30,436 nucleotides of DNA, taken from contig JAXMBX010000057.1 in NCBI GenBank assembly GCA_046349635.1, forward strand, positions 1-30,436, read 5' to 3'. Below the pieces are notes generated by a model. It searched no databases. It worked only from the letters and a program-made list of their open reading frames with translations, and was not told the origin of the DNA. Origin of the DNA: JAXMBX01 sp046349635 (GTDB lineage Bacteria; Planctomycetota; Planctomycetia; Planctomycetales; Planctomycetaceae). Each line of letters begins with the position of its first letter. Position 1 is the first letter of the stretch. Below, piece by piece: positions 7,282 through 15,600 of this stretch. Position numbers and translations under genes: made by a program.

Positions 7282-8871
7282 CTACTCCGGCTTCGGCTTC
7301 CGCCACCGGGCGCCGATCCGGGTCAGCAACTGGTCCGCCGCGGTGGGCCCCCACGTCCCGGCCGCATAAGGCTCCGGCTGATGGTCCGGCCGCTCCCACG
7401 CCTCCAGGATCGGCGTGCAGAACGTCCACGCCGCTTCCAGTTCATCGCTCCGGGTGAACAGCGTCGAGTCCCCGCGCAACACGTCGAGCAACAACCGCTC
7501 GTAGGCTTCCGGCAGACCCTTTTCAAACCGCTTCTCGTATGAGAAATCCATCTGCACAGGTTCAATCTGGTACTGCATCCCCGGCCGTTTGGTCGAAACC
7601 ATGAACGAAATCGACTCGCTCGGCTGAATCCGGAACACGAGTGTGTTCGGCTTGGCCCCCACCAGATCGCAAATGTCCCCTTCGCATTCGACCGTCGTGA
7701 ACAGATGCAACGGCGGCAACTTGAACTGGATGGCGATTTCGGAAACCCGGTGCGGCATCCGCTTCCCAGTCCGCAGAAAGAACGGCACCCCCGCCCACCG
7801 CCAGTTGTCCACCCGCACATCCAGCGCGGCGTACGTCTCACGCCGGGAATCGGGCGGAATCCGCTCCTCCTGGCGATAGCCGAGCGCCGGCTTGCCGTTG
7901 ATCTCCGCGGCGGTGTATTGCCCCGCCACCGCCCACTGCTTCATGTCGTACCGGTTCCCGGGGGCCAGCGCCTGCAGCACTTTCAGTTTTTCGTCCCGGA
8001 TTTCCTTGGCCCGGAACATCGCCGGAGGTTCCATCGCCACAAGGCACAGCAACTGCAACACGTGGTTCTGCAACACGTCCCGCAACGCCCCCGCTTCGTC
8101 GTAATAACCCCCTCGCCCTCGTTCCATCCCCTGCGACTCCGCCACCGTGATCTGCACGTGATCGACATGCGTCCGGTTGAACAGAGGTTCGAAGATCGAG
8201 TTGCCGAACCGGAACAGCAGGATGTTCTGAACGGTTTCTTTGCCCAGGTAGTGGTCGATGCGGTAGATCTGGTCTTCGGCCAGATGCTGGCTGAGGATCT
8301 GGCTCAATTGGCGGGACGATTCCAGGTCGTGGCCGAATGGCTTTTCAAACACCACCCGCGTCCAACCTCCTTCCGCCGGCGTCGTCATCCCCGCCTGCCC
8401 CATCCCGGTGACGGCGGGCACAAACAGATCCGGCGTGGTCGCGAGATACACCAGCCGCTTCCCGACCACCCCGTGCTGTTTTTCCAACGCCGTCAGTTGT
8501 TCGGACAGCTTCGGATAATCGGCGGGGTTGGAAATGTCGTGCTGCAGGTAATGCAACTGCGCCGCGAATTTCTCCCACTCTCCCGGCTGCAATGGACTCC
8601 GGGCGAACGAGGAAACCCCCTCCAGCAGTTCCTGGCGAAACGACTCGTCAGTCTTGGGGCGCCGGGCCACGCCGATAATCGGCGACCGCGGCGAAAGATA
8701 ACCCTCGCGCCACAACTGAAACAACGCGGGCAGCAGCTTGCGGGCGGTCAGGTCTCCGGAAGCCCCAAAGATCACGATGGAGGCTTCGACGTTGTAGGCC
8801 GATCCCAGGCTGGACGATGCTGCCTGACTGGCGAGGGGATGCGAAACGAAGTGCTGGCTGCCGGAACTCAT
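7282..8871 (-). CDS. zwf: Glucose-6-phosphate 1-dehydrogenase
   Basis: This enzyme oxidises glucose 6-phosphate to 6-phosphogluconolactone, making NADPH at the entry of the oxidative pentose-phosphate pathway in the cytosol. The product is 529 residues, slightly longer than usual because of about 30 extra N-terminal residues before the Rossmann strand. The nucleotide-binding motif is IFGASGDLTARKLLPALF (about residues 33-50). The substrate/active-site signature is RIDHYLGKETVQN, with the catalytic His. The end (WGPTAADQLLTRIGARWRKP) matches the family C-terminus. The ATG at 8871 follows AAGGA by 7 nt. The 3' tip is partly duplicated at 5605-5655. Confidence 0.97.
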   Translation of the reverse strand: MSSGSQHFVSHPLASQAASSSLGSAYNVEASIVIFGASGDLTARKLLPALFQLWREGYLSPRSPIIGVARRPKTDESFRQELLEGVSSFARSPLQPGEWEKFAAQLHYLQHDISNPADYPKLSEQLTALEKQHGVVGKRLVYLATTPDLFVPAVTGMGQAGMTTPAEGGWTRVVFEKPFGHDLESSRQLSQILSQHLAEDQIYRIDHYLGKETVQNILLFRFGNSIFEPLFNRTHVDHVQITVAESQGMERGRGGYYDEAGALRDVLQNHVLQLLCLVAMEPPAMFRAKEIRDEKLKVLQALAPGNRYDMKQWAVAGQYTAAEINGKPALGYRQEERIPPDSRRETYAALDVRVDNWRWAGVPFFLRTGKRMPHRVSEIAIQFKLPPLHLFTTVECEGDICDLVGAKPNTLVFRIQPSESISFMVSTKRPGMQYQIEPVQMDFSYEKRFEKGLPEAYERLLLDVLRGDSTLFTRSDELEAAWTFCTPILEAWERPDHQPEPYAAGTWGPTAADQLLTRIGARWRKPKPE

Positions 8872-9213
8872 GGGCTATCCTTAAGGAGCGTCTTAATCCA
8901 TTTTCGGTCCGCCGAAATGGGAACCGGATCGACGCACAAAGGCTACCATATTCCCCCGGTCAGGCCAAACGCTGAGCACAGCAGGCCAGTCGTTGGCGAT
9001 CCCGCTCCCGGGGATGAAACGGCACAAGTGACGGGGGAAAGGACATCCGGGCGTGAAGAGTGAGCTGGCGATGCGGGTGGCGATGCGGACGACCGGGTTG
9101 CGAGGAAAACGCAGGCTGGAGTTTGAGACGCAGCGAGGACAACCAGGGGATTAACAGCATCCGGCACCACCTCCTGAATTCAAGAGTTGAGACGAAATTC
9201 GCCAGGGGACACA
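8872..9213. other. Gene-free stretch between zwf and the decarboxylase gene
   Basis: Apart from the zwf ribosome binding site at its left end, nothing is supported here. A short direct repeat (GGCGATGCGG, near 9066 and 9078) is present. No clear promoter or intrinsic terminator was seen, and the small frames lack ribosome binding sites and family features. Confidence 0.4.
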
Positions 9214-10896
9214 TCAAATCCGTTTCGACAGGGTTTCCGCCAAACGTTCCAGCGCGGGGCTGATATCGTTCGGATCGAGATGCACGTTGAGCAGACTGAA
9301 GGTATCACGATTCGCAAGCGCCGCATGCAGCGCCTGGTCGAGATCACCTTCGTTATGGACTTCGAATCCCCAGCCTCCTCCCAGCAGATCGGGCAGCCGG
9401 TGGTATTGCCAGTTGAGAATGTCGTTGAACGGCCCGTCCTGCAGGAACCGCTCCGTCGTGTAACCCTTGTTGTTCAGCACGATGACGATGGGGTTAAAGC
9501 CATGTCGCACCGCCGTGGAAAGCTCCAGGCAGGTCATCTGGAACGCCCCGTCACCCACCAGCACGATGGGCCGCAACTTCGGATTCCCGAACTGCGCGCC
9601 GATCGAGGCGGGAATCGCGAACCCCATGGAGGTGTAGAACGCCGGGCTGAGGAATTCGGTCGATTGGTGAATCGAGAGATCGATCGCCCCGAACAGGCAG
9701 TCCCCCACGTCGGTCACCACCACCATGTTCGCGTCGAGAAACAGGTTCAGCCGCTCGAACAGCCGGCGCGTCGTCAATGCTTCGTCCGGCTTCAGGACGA
9801 ATTTCTTCTCCGGCTCGCGAAGTTTCGCGATCGACGGTTTGTGCTGTTTGAGCTTCGCCTTCACCAGCCCTTTCACAAAATCCTGCAGCAGCACGTCGTG
9901 GAAATGGTGATGGCAGATCTTGAGTTCGTCCGCCGTCACGTGAATGCACCGCTCCGGATCAAACTGCGCCGTGTAGATTCCCAGGTCGATGTCCGTCAGC
10001 AGCGCCCCCAGGAAAATCAGGCAGTCGCTGTTCTCGACGTACCTGCGCACCGAGTCCCGTCCCATCGCCCCTTCATAAATCCCCAGGTACAGCGGATGTT
10101 TCTCACTCACGACCGATTTACCGAGGAGCAAGGAGACAATCGGTATGCCTCCCTTCTCCGCCAGCTTGATCAGTTCATCCCCCAGGCCGAAGCGATGCAT
10201 CTCCACCCCGGCGACGATCACCGGCTGCTTGCAGGCATTGATCCGCTCAACCGCTTCTTCCAAAGCTTCTTTCAGGGCGGACTGATCGCTGACCGGGTGT
10301 TCGATCGCCGGTTGATAGGGATGCGGCGAAGGAGTCCGGACCCGGTCCTTGGGAAGCTCCAGATAGACGGGCCGCTTGTAACGGGCCGCCGCTGCCAGGC
10401 AGCGGTCGATTTCCCGGAACGCCGTTAGCGGATCTTCCAGCGACGCCGACGCGACGGTGATCTTTTCAAACACTTCCCGCTGCGTGCTGAACGCACCGAC
10501 CCGGTGATGGAGCAGCGGATTTTTTCGCCGTTCTTCGACACCTGGGGCGCCGGAGATCACAACGACGGGAGATTTCTCCGCGTATGCTCCGGCAATGGAG
10601 TTGCACATGCTCAAGCCACCCACACTGTAGGTGACGCACACCGCCCCCATGCCGTGGACGCGGGCATAGGCGTCCGCCGCGTAGCCGGCGTTATCCTCGC
10701 GCGTCGTGCCGATGACGTTGAGTGTGCTCTCCTCCAGCATGCCGTAAAACTGCAGGACGAAGTCTCCGGGAATCCCGAAGACGTGCTGAATGCCGTAGTC
10801 CTGGAGTCGCTGGATGAGATAGGAGCCGATGGTAGGTACGTGAGGGGACTTGCGTTTGGCCGACGGGGTGGAGCGCTGCGATTTCCGAGAAGCCAT
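9214..10896 (-). CDS. Thiamine-diphosphate-dependent 2-oxoacid decarboxylase (pyruvate/indolepyruvate decarboxylase type)
   Basis: The 560-residue product has the three-domain ThDP-enzyme layout. The N-terminal Pyr domain has the activating glutamate E67 in TTREDNAGYAADAYAR. H130-H131 in NPLLHHRVG is the His pair typical of pyruvate, indolepyruvate and branched-chain 2-oxoacid decarboxylases and absent from acetolactate synthases. The C-terminal PP domain has the GDGAFQMTCLELS ... VLNNKGY cofactor motif. The family converts 2-oxoacids to aldehydes and CO2; the exact substrate cannot be read from sequence. The ATG at 10896 follows AGGAAAGG at good spacing; the frame extends 25 codons further upstream without a better start. 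It is upstream of zwf on the same strand but 342 bp away. Confidence 0.9.
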   Translation of the reverse strand: MASRKSQRSTPSAKRKSPHVPTIGSYLIQRLQDYGIQHVFGIPGDFVLQFYGMLEESTLNVIGTTREDNAGYAADAYARVHGMGAVCVTYSVGGLSMCNSIAGAYAEKSPVVVISGAPGVEERRKNPLLHHRVGAFSTQREVFEKITVASASLEDPLTAFREIDRCLAAAARYKRPVYLELPKDRVRTPSPHPYQPAIEHPVSDQSALKEALEEAVERINACKQPVIVAGVEMHRFGLGDELIKLAEKGGIPIVSLLLGKSVVSEKHPLYLGIYEGAMGRDSVRRYVENSDCLIFLGALLTDIDLGIYTAQFDPERCIHVTADELKICHHHFHDVLLQDFVKGLVKAKLKQHKPSIAKLREPEKKFVLKPDEALTTRRLFERLNLFLDANMVVVTDVGDCLFGAIDLSIHQSTEFLSPAFYTSMGFAIPASIGAQFGNPKLRPIVLVGDGAFQMTCLELSTAVRHGFNPIVIVLNNKGYTTERFLQDGPFNDILNWQYHRLPDLLGGGWGFEVHNEGDLDQALHAALANRDTFSLLNVHLDPNDISPALERLAETLSKRI

Positions 10897-10995
10897 CCTG
10901 TGCCTTTCCTGCTGTCGACAGCATCGTTCAGTCGTCACGGAAATTCTGCGATGTTCCCCCCGTTCGGTCAAGAGGGGTCGCTCGGGTGACAGGGC

Positions 10996-11445
10996 TTAAG
11001 TGGTCAAGGATTTTTCAAAAATCACCAAGTTATTTCCCCGGTCACTGTCCCAGCGAATCCCCACGATGTCATATTCTCTCGCGATCGCCAGGTGCAGCAT
11101 GGGACGATGCTGGTTGTGACATTCGAACCGCATCGTCTCGTAGTCATGTTCCGCCGCCCACCCGTGGGAGGCATCCATCAACTGCGAGGCGATCCCCATC
11201 CGGCGGCAATGCGGCAACACCCCGTACAGCCACGAGAAAAACATCCCCGGTTTCAGCTCAAACCCGGCGTAAAAGCCCACCGCCTCGTTCTCCAGGCTGG
11301 CGATCAGCAACAGCGGGTTATACCGCCCCAGAAATCGCCGCGTGAAAAACTCCACGTCGTGCGTCGGCCGGTAAATCTGGTTGTACAGGTCCGCGACGAG
11401 GGGGAGTTCCCCCTGTCCGACAACGTCAATCTTCGCATTGGCCAT
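10996..11445 (-). CDS. GNAT-family N-acetyltransferase
   Basis: The 149-residue product has the GNAT fold. Motif A, which binds the acetyl-CoA pyrophosphate, is LYGVLPHCRRMGIASQLMD (about residues 77-95), preceded by a strand pair (LLLIASLENEAVGFYAGFEL). The C-terminal half has HDYETMRFECHN and the terminal strand NLVIFEKSL. The substrate is unknown. The ATG at 11445 is preferred because AAGGGG lies 9 nt upstream; the in-frame TTG three codons earlier would sit directly on that site. It lies 99 bp downstream of nothing else on its strand except the decarboxylase start, so co-transcription with the decarboxylase gene is possible. Confidence 0.85.
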   Translation of the reverse strand: MANAKIDVVGQGELPLVADLYNQIYRPTHDVEFFTRRFLGRYNPLLLIASLENEAVGFYAGFELKPGMFFSWLYGVLPHCRRMGIASQLMDASHGWAAEHDYETMRFECHNQHRPMLHLAIAREYDIVGIRWDSDRGNNLVIFEKSLTT

Positions 11446-11533
11446 CGGGAACAACCCCTTGCTGTGCGTGTTCCAGCGGGAATCAGTGCGACCAGGTGGT
11501 CTGTCTTTTACGAGTTGTCGTGTCTTTGGGTGG

Positions 11534-11564
11534 CATGCCTACATCGCGAAGCAGGGTAGGCATG
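11534..11564. repeat. CATGCC-type palindromic repeat, copy A
   Basis: CATGCCTAC (11534-11542) pairs with GTAGGCATG (11556-11564) around a 13-nt loop. The flanks (GGGTGG before it) and loop (TCGC ... GCAGG) match copy B at 19025-19061. It lies between the GNAT and NIPSNAP genes. Confidence 0.7.
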
Positions 11565-11646
11565 TCTTGACCAGACCCTGGTAAGTGAATGTCGCCCGAC
11601 AACAGAGAATAAACGAATGAAAGAGTTGGTTCACGACCCGGGCGGG

Positions 11647-12087
11647 TCATTTCATCGGGGAATAGTCAGTTGGGTCCAGGAATGTAGACTCCACCTTCGA
11701 GGTCAGGCTGCCGTTTTTCTCCGACTCCATCTTTACTTTCAGCCACTCGGGGTCTTTCCGGAATTCCTCCCAGGAAATCTTGGCCGTCTCGCGACTGACG
11801 TGCGAGACGAGATACGTCAGCGTGTCTTCGCTGGCCGGTTTGTCCTGGGGAGTAAGATAGATCACGTTCCGCATCCCGTGCTTCTCGAACAATCGCACCG
11901 TGTGGTTCCGGAACCGGGCATGTAATTCTTGCAGTTTTCCGGGAGCGGCGTGATAGACCCGCAACTCATAGACGCGGTTCGCCGCCAGATTGTTCCCCTG
12001 CGCGGTCTCGCGACCGAGAAAAAAACTGCCGACGGCAATAACCGCCAAAGCCCCCACGAGGATCCGCGGAAAGGATGATTTCGTCAT
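11647..12087 (-). CDS. NIPSNAP-family protein with N-terminal signal/anchor
   Basis: The 146-residue product begins MTKSSFPRILVGALAVIAVG, a signal peptide or membrane anchor, followed by a NIPSNAP domain: RVYELRVYHAAPGKLQELHA near residue 38, FRNHTVRLFEKHGM, and LVSHVSRETAKISWEEFRKD. This ferredoxin-like fold is widespread in planctomycete exported proteins; its biochemical role is not settled. The ATG at 12087 has AGGAG 9 nt upstream. The frame extends 31 codons further but the extra residues would displace the signal peptide. Confidence 0.88.
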   Translation of the reverse strand: MTKSSFPRILVGALAVIAVGSFFLGRETAQGNNLAANRVYELRVYHAAPGKLQELHARFRNHTVRLFEKHGMRNVIYLTPQDKPASEDTLTYLVSHVSRETAKISWEEFRKDPEWLKVKMESEKNGSLTSKVESTFLDPTDYSPMK

Positions 12088-12195
12088 GGCGTAAGCTCCT
12101 GCTGGTGTGACCGGGTGAATGCTCCTCGGAACGCAACACACCCTCTGTCGCACGGAATTAGACGTTCCTCCGTCGCACACAAAGAGAGCATGGCT

Positions 12196-12978
12196 CTACC
12201 ACAGAGTATAGCCCCCGTCGATCAGAATTGTAGCTCCCGTGATGTAACGGGCGGCATCACTCGCCAGAAAAACTGCGAGCGGCCCCAGGTCCTCAGGCGA
12301 CCCAAACTCCCCCATCGGAATCTGGCTCAGAAATTCCGTGATCACTTCCGGATGCTCGCGCTGCCACCGCTGATTCGGCTCTGTGAAAAATCCCCCCGGC
12401 GCAATCGCATTCACCGTGATCCGATGCGGCGCCCAATCCGCCGCCGTCGCCCGAGTGAAGGCAATCACGGCGGCTTTGCTCGTTTCGTAGCTCCGCCCGC
12501 CGATTCCTCGATTGGCGATCAGCCCCGAAATGGAGGCGATATTGATAATCCGCCCACCGGTTCCCCGTTTGATCATCGCTCCACCCAGAATTTTCGTGCT
12601 GAGAAACGTACTGGTGAGATTCAGATCGAGGATCTGTTGCCACTGTTCCAGCGACAGTTCCTCCGTCGGGACGTTGATCCGCCTCCCGCCGATATTGTTA
12701 ATGACGATGTCGCACACGCCCTGCTTCTGCAGAACCTCCTCGCAGACTCGTTCCATTTCTGCAGGGATCCCCACGTCCGCGGTGATCGGTTCCGCCGTGC
12801 GACCCCGGCTCCGGATATCCGCCGCGGTCTTCTCCAGTGAGGCCACATCCCGCCCGACGAGGACCACATCCGCCCCCGCTTCGGCGATCGCCAGCGCCAT
12901 CTCCCGTCCCAGCCCCCGGCTTCCACCGGTGATGAATAGCTTCTTCCCGTCGAGTCGAAACCGGTCCAGCACGGTCAT
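12196..12978 (-). CDS. Short-chain dehydrogenase/reductase (SDR)
   Basis: The 260-residue product is a classical SDR. The cofactor motif is TGGSRGLG near residues 18-25, followed by a D/R-type region (LVGRDVASLEK) suggesting NADP(H) preference. The NNIGG segment replaces the usual NNAG. The catalytic Ser is in IASISG, and Tyr/Lys in YETSK. The end (ITGATILIDGGYTLW) is typical of gluconate-5-dehydrogenase-like and 3-oxoacyl-reductase-like members; the substrate is not deducible. Its ATG overlaps the rsmD stop by 4 nt (ATGA), so translational coupling is likely. Confidence 0.93.
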   Translation of the reverse strand: MTVLDRFRLDGKKLFITGGSRGLGREMALAIAEAGADVVLVGRDVASLEKTAADIRSRGRTAEPITADVGIPAEMERVCEEVLQKQGVCDIVINNIGGRRINVPTEELSLEQWQQILDLNLTSTFLSTKILGGAMIKRGTGGRIINIASISGLIANRGIGGRSYETSKAAVIAFTRATAADWAPHRITVNAIAPGGFFTEPNQRWQREHPEVITEFLSQIPMGEFGSPEDLGPLAVFLASDAARYITGATILIDGGYTLW

Positions 12979-13598
12979 GATTCCGACTCCGGAGTTGCAG
13001 GCACTTCCGTCGGATCGACCCAGCCCCGCCGTCGCGTAAACCAGATCCCCATTCCGCCGACCACCAGCGGCTCACCCTTGTCCCAGACGTCGGGAAGAGA
13101 AAACTCCGCCTCTTTGTTGCAGCGAATGATCATCAGCACGTCCGGCGTGGAGAGTTCCGGAGATGCGAGGCGTTCCAAAGTGTCAAACAGCAGATCCTTC
13201 GGCTTCAGTTTGTCGAGACGCCGATACGGAGGATCGAAGAAAATCAGATCGTACGGATAAAACCCTTCCACGCCCCGCGGCTTGAACGTGGAGCGCAGGG
13301 CATCGGTCCGCCAGCACACCACCTGGTCCTGCAGGTCCAGCTCGCGGACGTTTTCCTGCAGCAGTTCGTGGGCTTTTCGATCTGCCTCCACGCAGACCAC
13401 AGAGGCCGCCCCCCGGCTGATCGCCTCCAGTCCCATGCTTCCCGTCCCGGAAAACAGATCCAGCACCCGGGCTTCCGGGAGGACTTCCATCAGCCGGTCA
13501 AACAAAATCACTTTCGCCCGGTCGGTAATCGGGCGCGTGGTCTCCCCCGGATTGACCCGCAACAATCGGCGACGAAATTTCCCGGCAATGATCCGCAT
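12975..13598 (-). CDS. rsmD: 16S rRNA (guanine(966)-N2)-methyltransferase RsmD
   Basis: RsmD methylates G966 of 16S rRNA in the assembled small subunit using S-adenosylmethionine. The 207-residue product starts MRIIAGKFRRRLL, the usual RsmD opening, continues with TRPITDRAKVILFDRL, then the SAM-binding motif VLDLFSGTGSMGLEAISRG and the catalytic DPPY in IFFDPPYRRL. A C-terminal extension of about 20 residues (GWVDPTEVPATPESES) follows the fold. The ATG at 13598 is chosen over a TTG three codons upstream because it gives the conserved N-terminus. Confidence 0.93.
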   Translation of the reverse strand: MRIIAGKFRRRLLRVNPGETTRPITDRAKVILFDRLMEVLPEARVLDLFSGTGSMGLEAISRGAASVVCVEADRKAHELLQENVRELDLQDQVVCWRTDALRSTFKPRGVEGFYPYDLIFFDPPYRRLDKLKPKDLLFDTLERLASPELSTPDVLMIIRCNKEAEFSLPDVWDKGEPLVVGGMGIWFTRRRGWVDPTEVPATPESES

Positions 13599-13661
13599 GA
13601 ACCGCAATCTTTCTTGTGAGTCGGTGCGCAGGACGACACACCGAGAAATCAGGATCGCCTT

Positions 13662-13732
13662 ACAAAATGCGGTTGGTGATCAGGTGAGATCTGCCGCTTA
13701 CGGAAAACCGTACTTCGTCCAGAGCATTTTGT
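13662..13732. repeat. 71-bp terminal-inverted-repeat element, copy 1
   Basis: It starts ACAAAATGCGGTTGGTGATC and ends TTCGTCCAGAGCATTTTGT; the outer 9 bp (ACAAAATGC/GCATTTTGT) are perfect inverted repeats. The second copy at 13801-13871 has exactly the same length and the same ends with a divergent middle. It is intergenic, between the FHA gene stop and the rsmD start. Confidence 0.85.
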
Positions 13733-13800
13733 GAGAAGATCTCTGCAAGATCTTACCGGACGGACGCGCCACTTGGGAGCGGACTGGACTTTGATCCCTC

Positions 13801-13871
13801 ACAAAATGCGGTTGGTGATCCCGCTGGATCGCCAATTGTCGGAAAACGGCGCTTCGTCCAGAGCATTTTGT
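13801..13871. repeat. 71-bp terminal-inverted-repeat element, copy 2
   Basis: It shares its first 20 bp and last 19 bp with copy 1, plus GGAAAAC in the centre; the interior around 13821-13850 differs. It ends 10 bp beyond the FHA gene stop. The 68-bp spacer between copies holds its own inverted repeat (AAGATC near 13736, GATCTT near 13749). Confidence 0.85.
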
Positions 13872-13881
13872 GGAATGAGCA

Positions 13882-14583
13882 TCACGAACTGATTTTCGTG
13901 TCCCCTTCGGCGGCCCGTTCCTCCATCAAGTCCAGATGCCTCCGGATGATATCCTGCGCCTCTTCGTGCAGCGACTGGTACACCTTTTCCAGCCGGAGAT
14001 TGGGCTTCGGGATCGGGGTGCTGGAGGAGGGCTCCACACGGGCCATTTCATGGCTGGACGGGGGCTTCGCCGCTGCCGCCGCAGTCGTGGCGGCCTGGAT
14101 CGCGTTGATCACCGTCGTCCCCAGATCGGTACTCGAACCCTCCCGCTGTTCCGCCAGCCAGTTCGCAATTTCGCTTTCGTCGACGGAATCCGGATCGCGC
14201 CGCGTCGGCTTGATGCTGCACACCTGGAATTCCGCAGGGCCGACCTTGAAACAGTCCCCCGATTTCAAGGCCGTCGCTTCCGCGATCTGCTGACCGTTCA
14301 GGAACGTGCCGTTGCTGCTGTTCAAATCCTCGATCGTCAGCCCTTCGCGAGACATCTTCAATCGGCAATGGTGCCGGCTGATTTCCGCCGAGAACAACCG
14401 GATGTAGCAATCCCGTTCCCGACCGATGATCACCTCCCGGTCCGGGAGCTGGATCGTCTTTCCTTTGTAGTGTCCGGAAAGCAGTTTCAAAACAAACACG
14501 CGACCGCTCCGCAATTGTGACAATGTGATCTGAATGGATTCCTGTCTCAATCCTGAATCCGACCCGACAACTGTCTGTGACAT
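13882..14583 (-). CDS. FHA-domain protein
   Basis: The 233-residue product has a forkhead-associated (phosphothreonine-binding) domain at about residues 30-125: VIIGRERDCYIRLFSAEISR with the conserved Gly-Arg, then RHHCRL and DLNSSNGTFLNGQQI, the Ser/Asn-containing recognition loops. The C-terminal half is an Ala-rich linker (AAAAAKPPSS) followed by a helical, charged tail (LRLEKVYQSLHEEAQDIIRR). No catalytic domain is present, so it is probably a phosphorylation-dependent adaptor. Its start codon overlaps the response-regulator stop by one base (TGATG), pointing to coupled translation. Confidence 0.93.
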   Translation of the reverse strand: MSQTVVGSDSGLRQESIQITLSQLRSGRVFVLKLLSGHYKGKTIQLPDREVIIGRERDCYIRLFSAEISRHHCRLKMSREGLTIEDLNSSNGTFLNGQQIAEATALKSGDCFKVGPAEFQVCSIKPTRRDPDSVDESEIANWLAEQREGSSTDLGTTVINAIQAATTAAAAAKPPSSHEMARVEPSSSTPIPKPNLRLEKVYQSLHEEAQDIIRRHLDLMEERAAEGDTKISS

Positions 14584-15152
14584 CAGACCCGGGGGACCGC
14601 CACCGGCTCACCGCAGCCGGAGCACGTCAACGTCTTTCCCCGATGCTGGACTTTCACTTTGAACCGTTTTCCACAGCGACAGGCGAAACGAATGTGGTCG
14701 TCATCCCGGTTTTCTGACTCTCCCGTGAGAGCATGGTTCTGACGCCACTTCGCCTCGCCGATCTCTGAAATCTTCTTCAACAGGTCCCGTCGTTCGAACG
14801 GTTTTGTGAGATAGCCTTCGCTTCCCACCCGGTGCGCCAATGCCTTCGATTCCGGCAGATCGATCGCCGACAGAATCAACACCGGAACCGTCGCATCGGT
14901 TTTCTTGAAATGATCGCAAACCTCGAATCCGCTCTCCCCGGGGAGAATCAGGTCCAGAATCACAAAGTCCGGTTTCCGCATCACGAAACTGCTGTGTGCC
15001 TGTCCGCCGTCTTTTGCAACCGTGACCTGGAAGCCTTCCTCCTGGAGCATTGTCCTGAGGCATGACGCGATATCCGGTTCATCCTCCACCACAAGAATGT
15101 TGTGAATGACCGTCTTTGTCAGGCTGTCAGGACTGTTTTCATCAAGCGCCAT
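14583..15152 (-). CDS. Response regulator receiver with C-terminal zinc ribbon
   Basis: The 189-residue product has a CheY-like receiver at about residues 15-135. The acidic pair is in LVVEDEPD, the phospho-accepting Asp in FVILDLILPGESG, a Ser in LILSAIDLPES, and the conserved Lys in YLTKPFERRDL. Instead of a DNA-binding domain it ends with a small zinc-ribbon-like module, IRFACRCGKRFKVKV ... LTCSGCGEPVAVPRV (CxC and CxxC). The output is therefore not a standard helix-turn-helix. ATG at 15152 is chosen over the GTG at 15170 because GGAG lies 8 nt upstream. It is the first gene of a pair with the FHA protein. Confidence 0.92.
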   Translation of the reverse strand: MALDENSPDSLTKTVIHNILVVEDEPDIASCLRTMLQEEGFQVTVAKDGGQAHSSFVMRKPDFVILDLILPGESGFEVCDHFKKTDATVPVLILSAIDLPESKALAHRVGSEGYLTKPFERRDLLKKISEIGEAKWRQNHALTGESENRDDDHIRFACRCGKRFKVKVQHRGKTLTCSGCGEPVAVPRV

Positions 15153-15600
15153 GCAAACATCTCCGCTCACGCATACGATGAGCGTTCCGATAGCACGTCA
15201 GTTTGACACTTCAAGCTGAAACAGAGATGAAAGATCGAAGAAAAGAATGATTGCTGCCCCACAGTCTTGAGAATATCCGAAATCGCCAAACCGTGCAAAC
15301 TTTTTGTACCGCTTGGCAGGCCGGAAGTTACGCGAAATTGGGCCATCCTGTGGAAAAATATTCGCCACGGGGGGACAAATTTTCGCACGCTCTGCGACGC
15401 ACGCACGGTAACTCTATCTCTGCAATGTCCCGCCTCCTCCGTTCACAGACACCCGGCCCCGCCCTGAAGTTCCACCGATTTCCCGTAGACGTCAGACCTT
15501 CTCCTACGGTTGAGGCTGAAGCAGCGAACGGCCATACTCCCTCCCAGGTTCTCACGATTTTCGATTTTTCTCACATCTTCCCGAATTGAGACTCCATCTC
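15153..15600. other. Gene-free divergent intergenic stretch
   Basis: This 448-bp region separates the response-regulator operon (minus) from the sialidase-FAD gene (plus). A weak minus-strand promoter-like pair (TTGAAG, 16 nt, TATCGG) lies 45-75 bp before the response-regulator ATG. A plus-strand frame of about 110 codons fills much of it but has no ribosome binding site, no recognisable domain and odd composition, so it is not called. Confidence 0.35.

Noticed and set aside
8943..9217. Two overlapping minus-strand frames between zwf and the decarboxylase gene
   Set aside because: They have no ribosome binding sites, no domain and Ser/Pro/Ala-rich composition; treated as chance frames.
15251..15589. 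Plus-strand frame of 112 codons before the sialidase-FAD gene
   Set aside because: There is no ribosome binding site, the composition is unlike its neighbours, and it fills a divergent promoter region.
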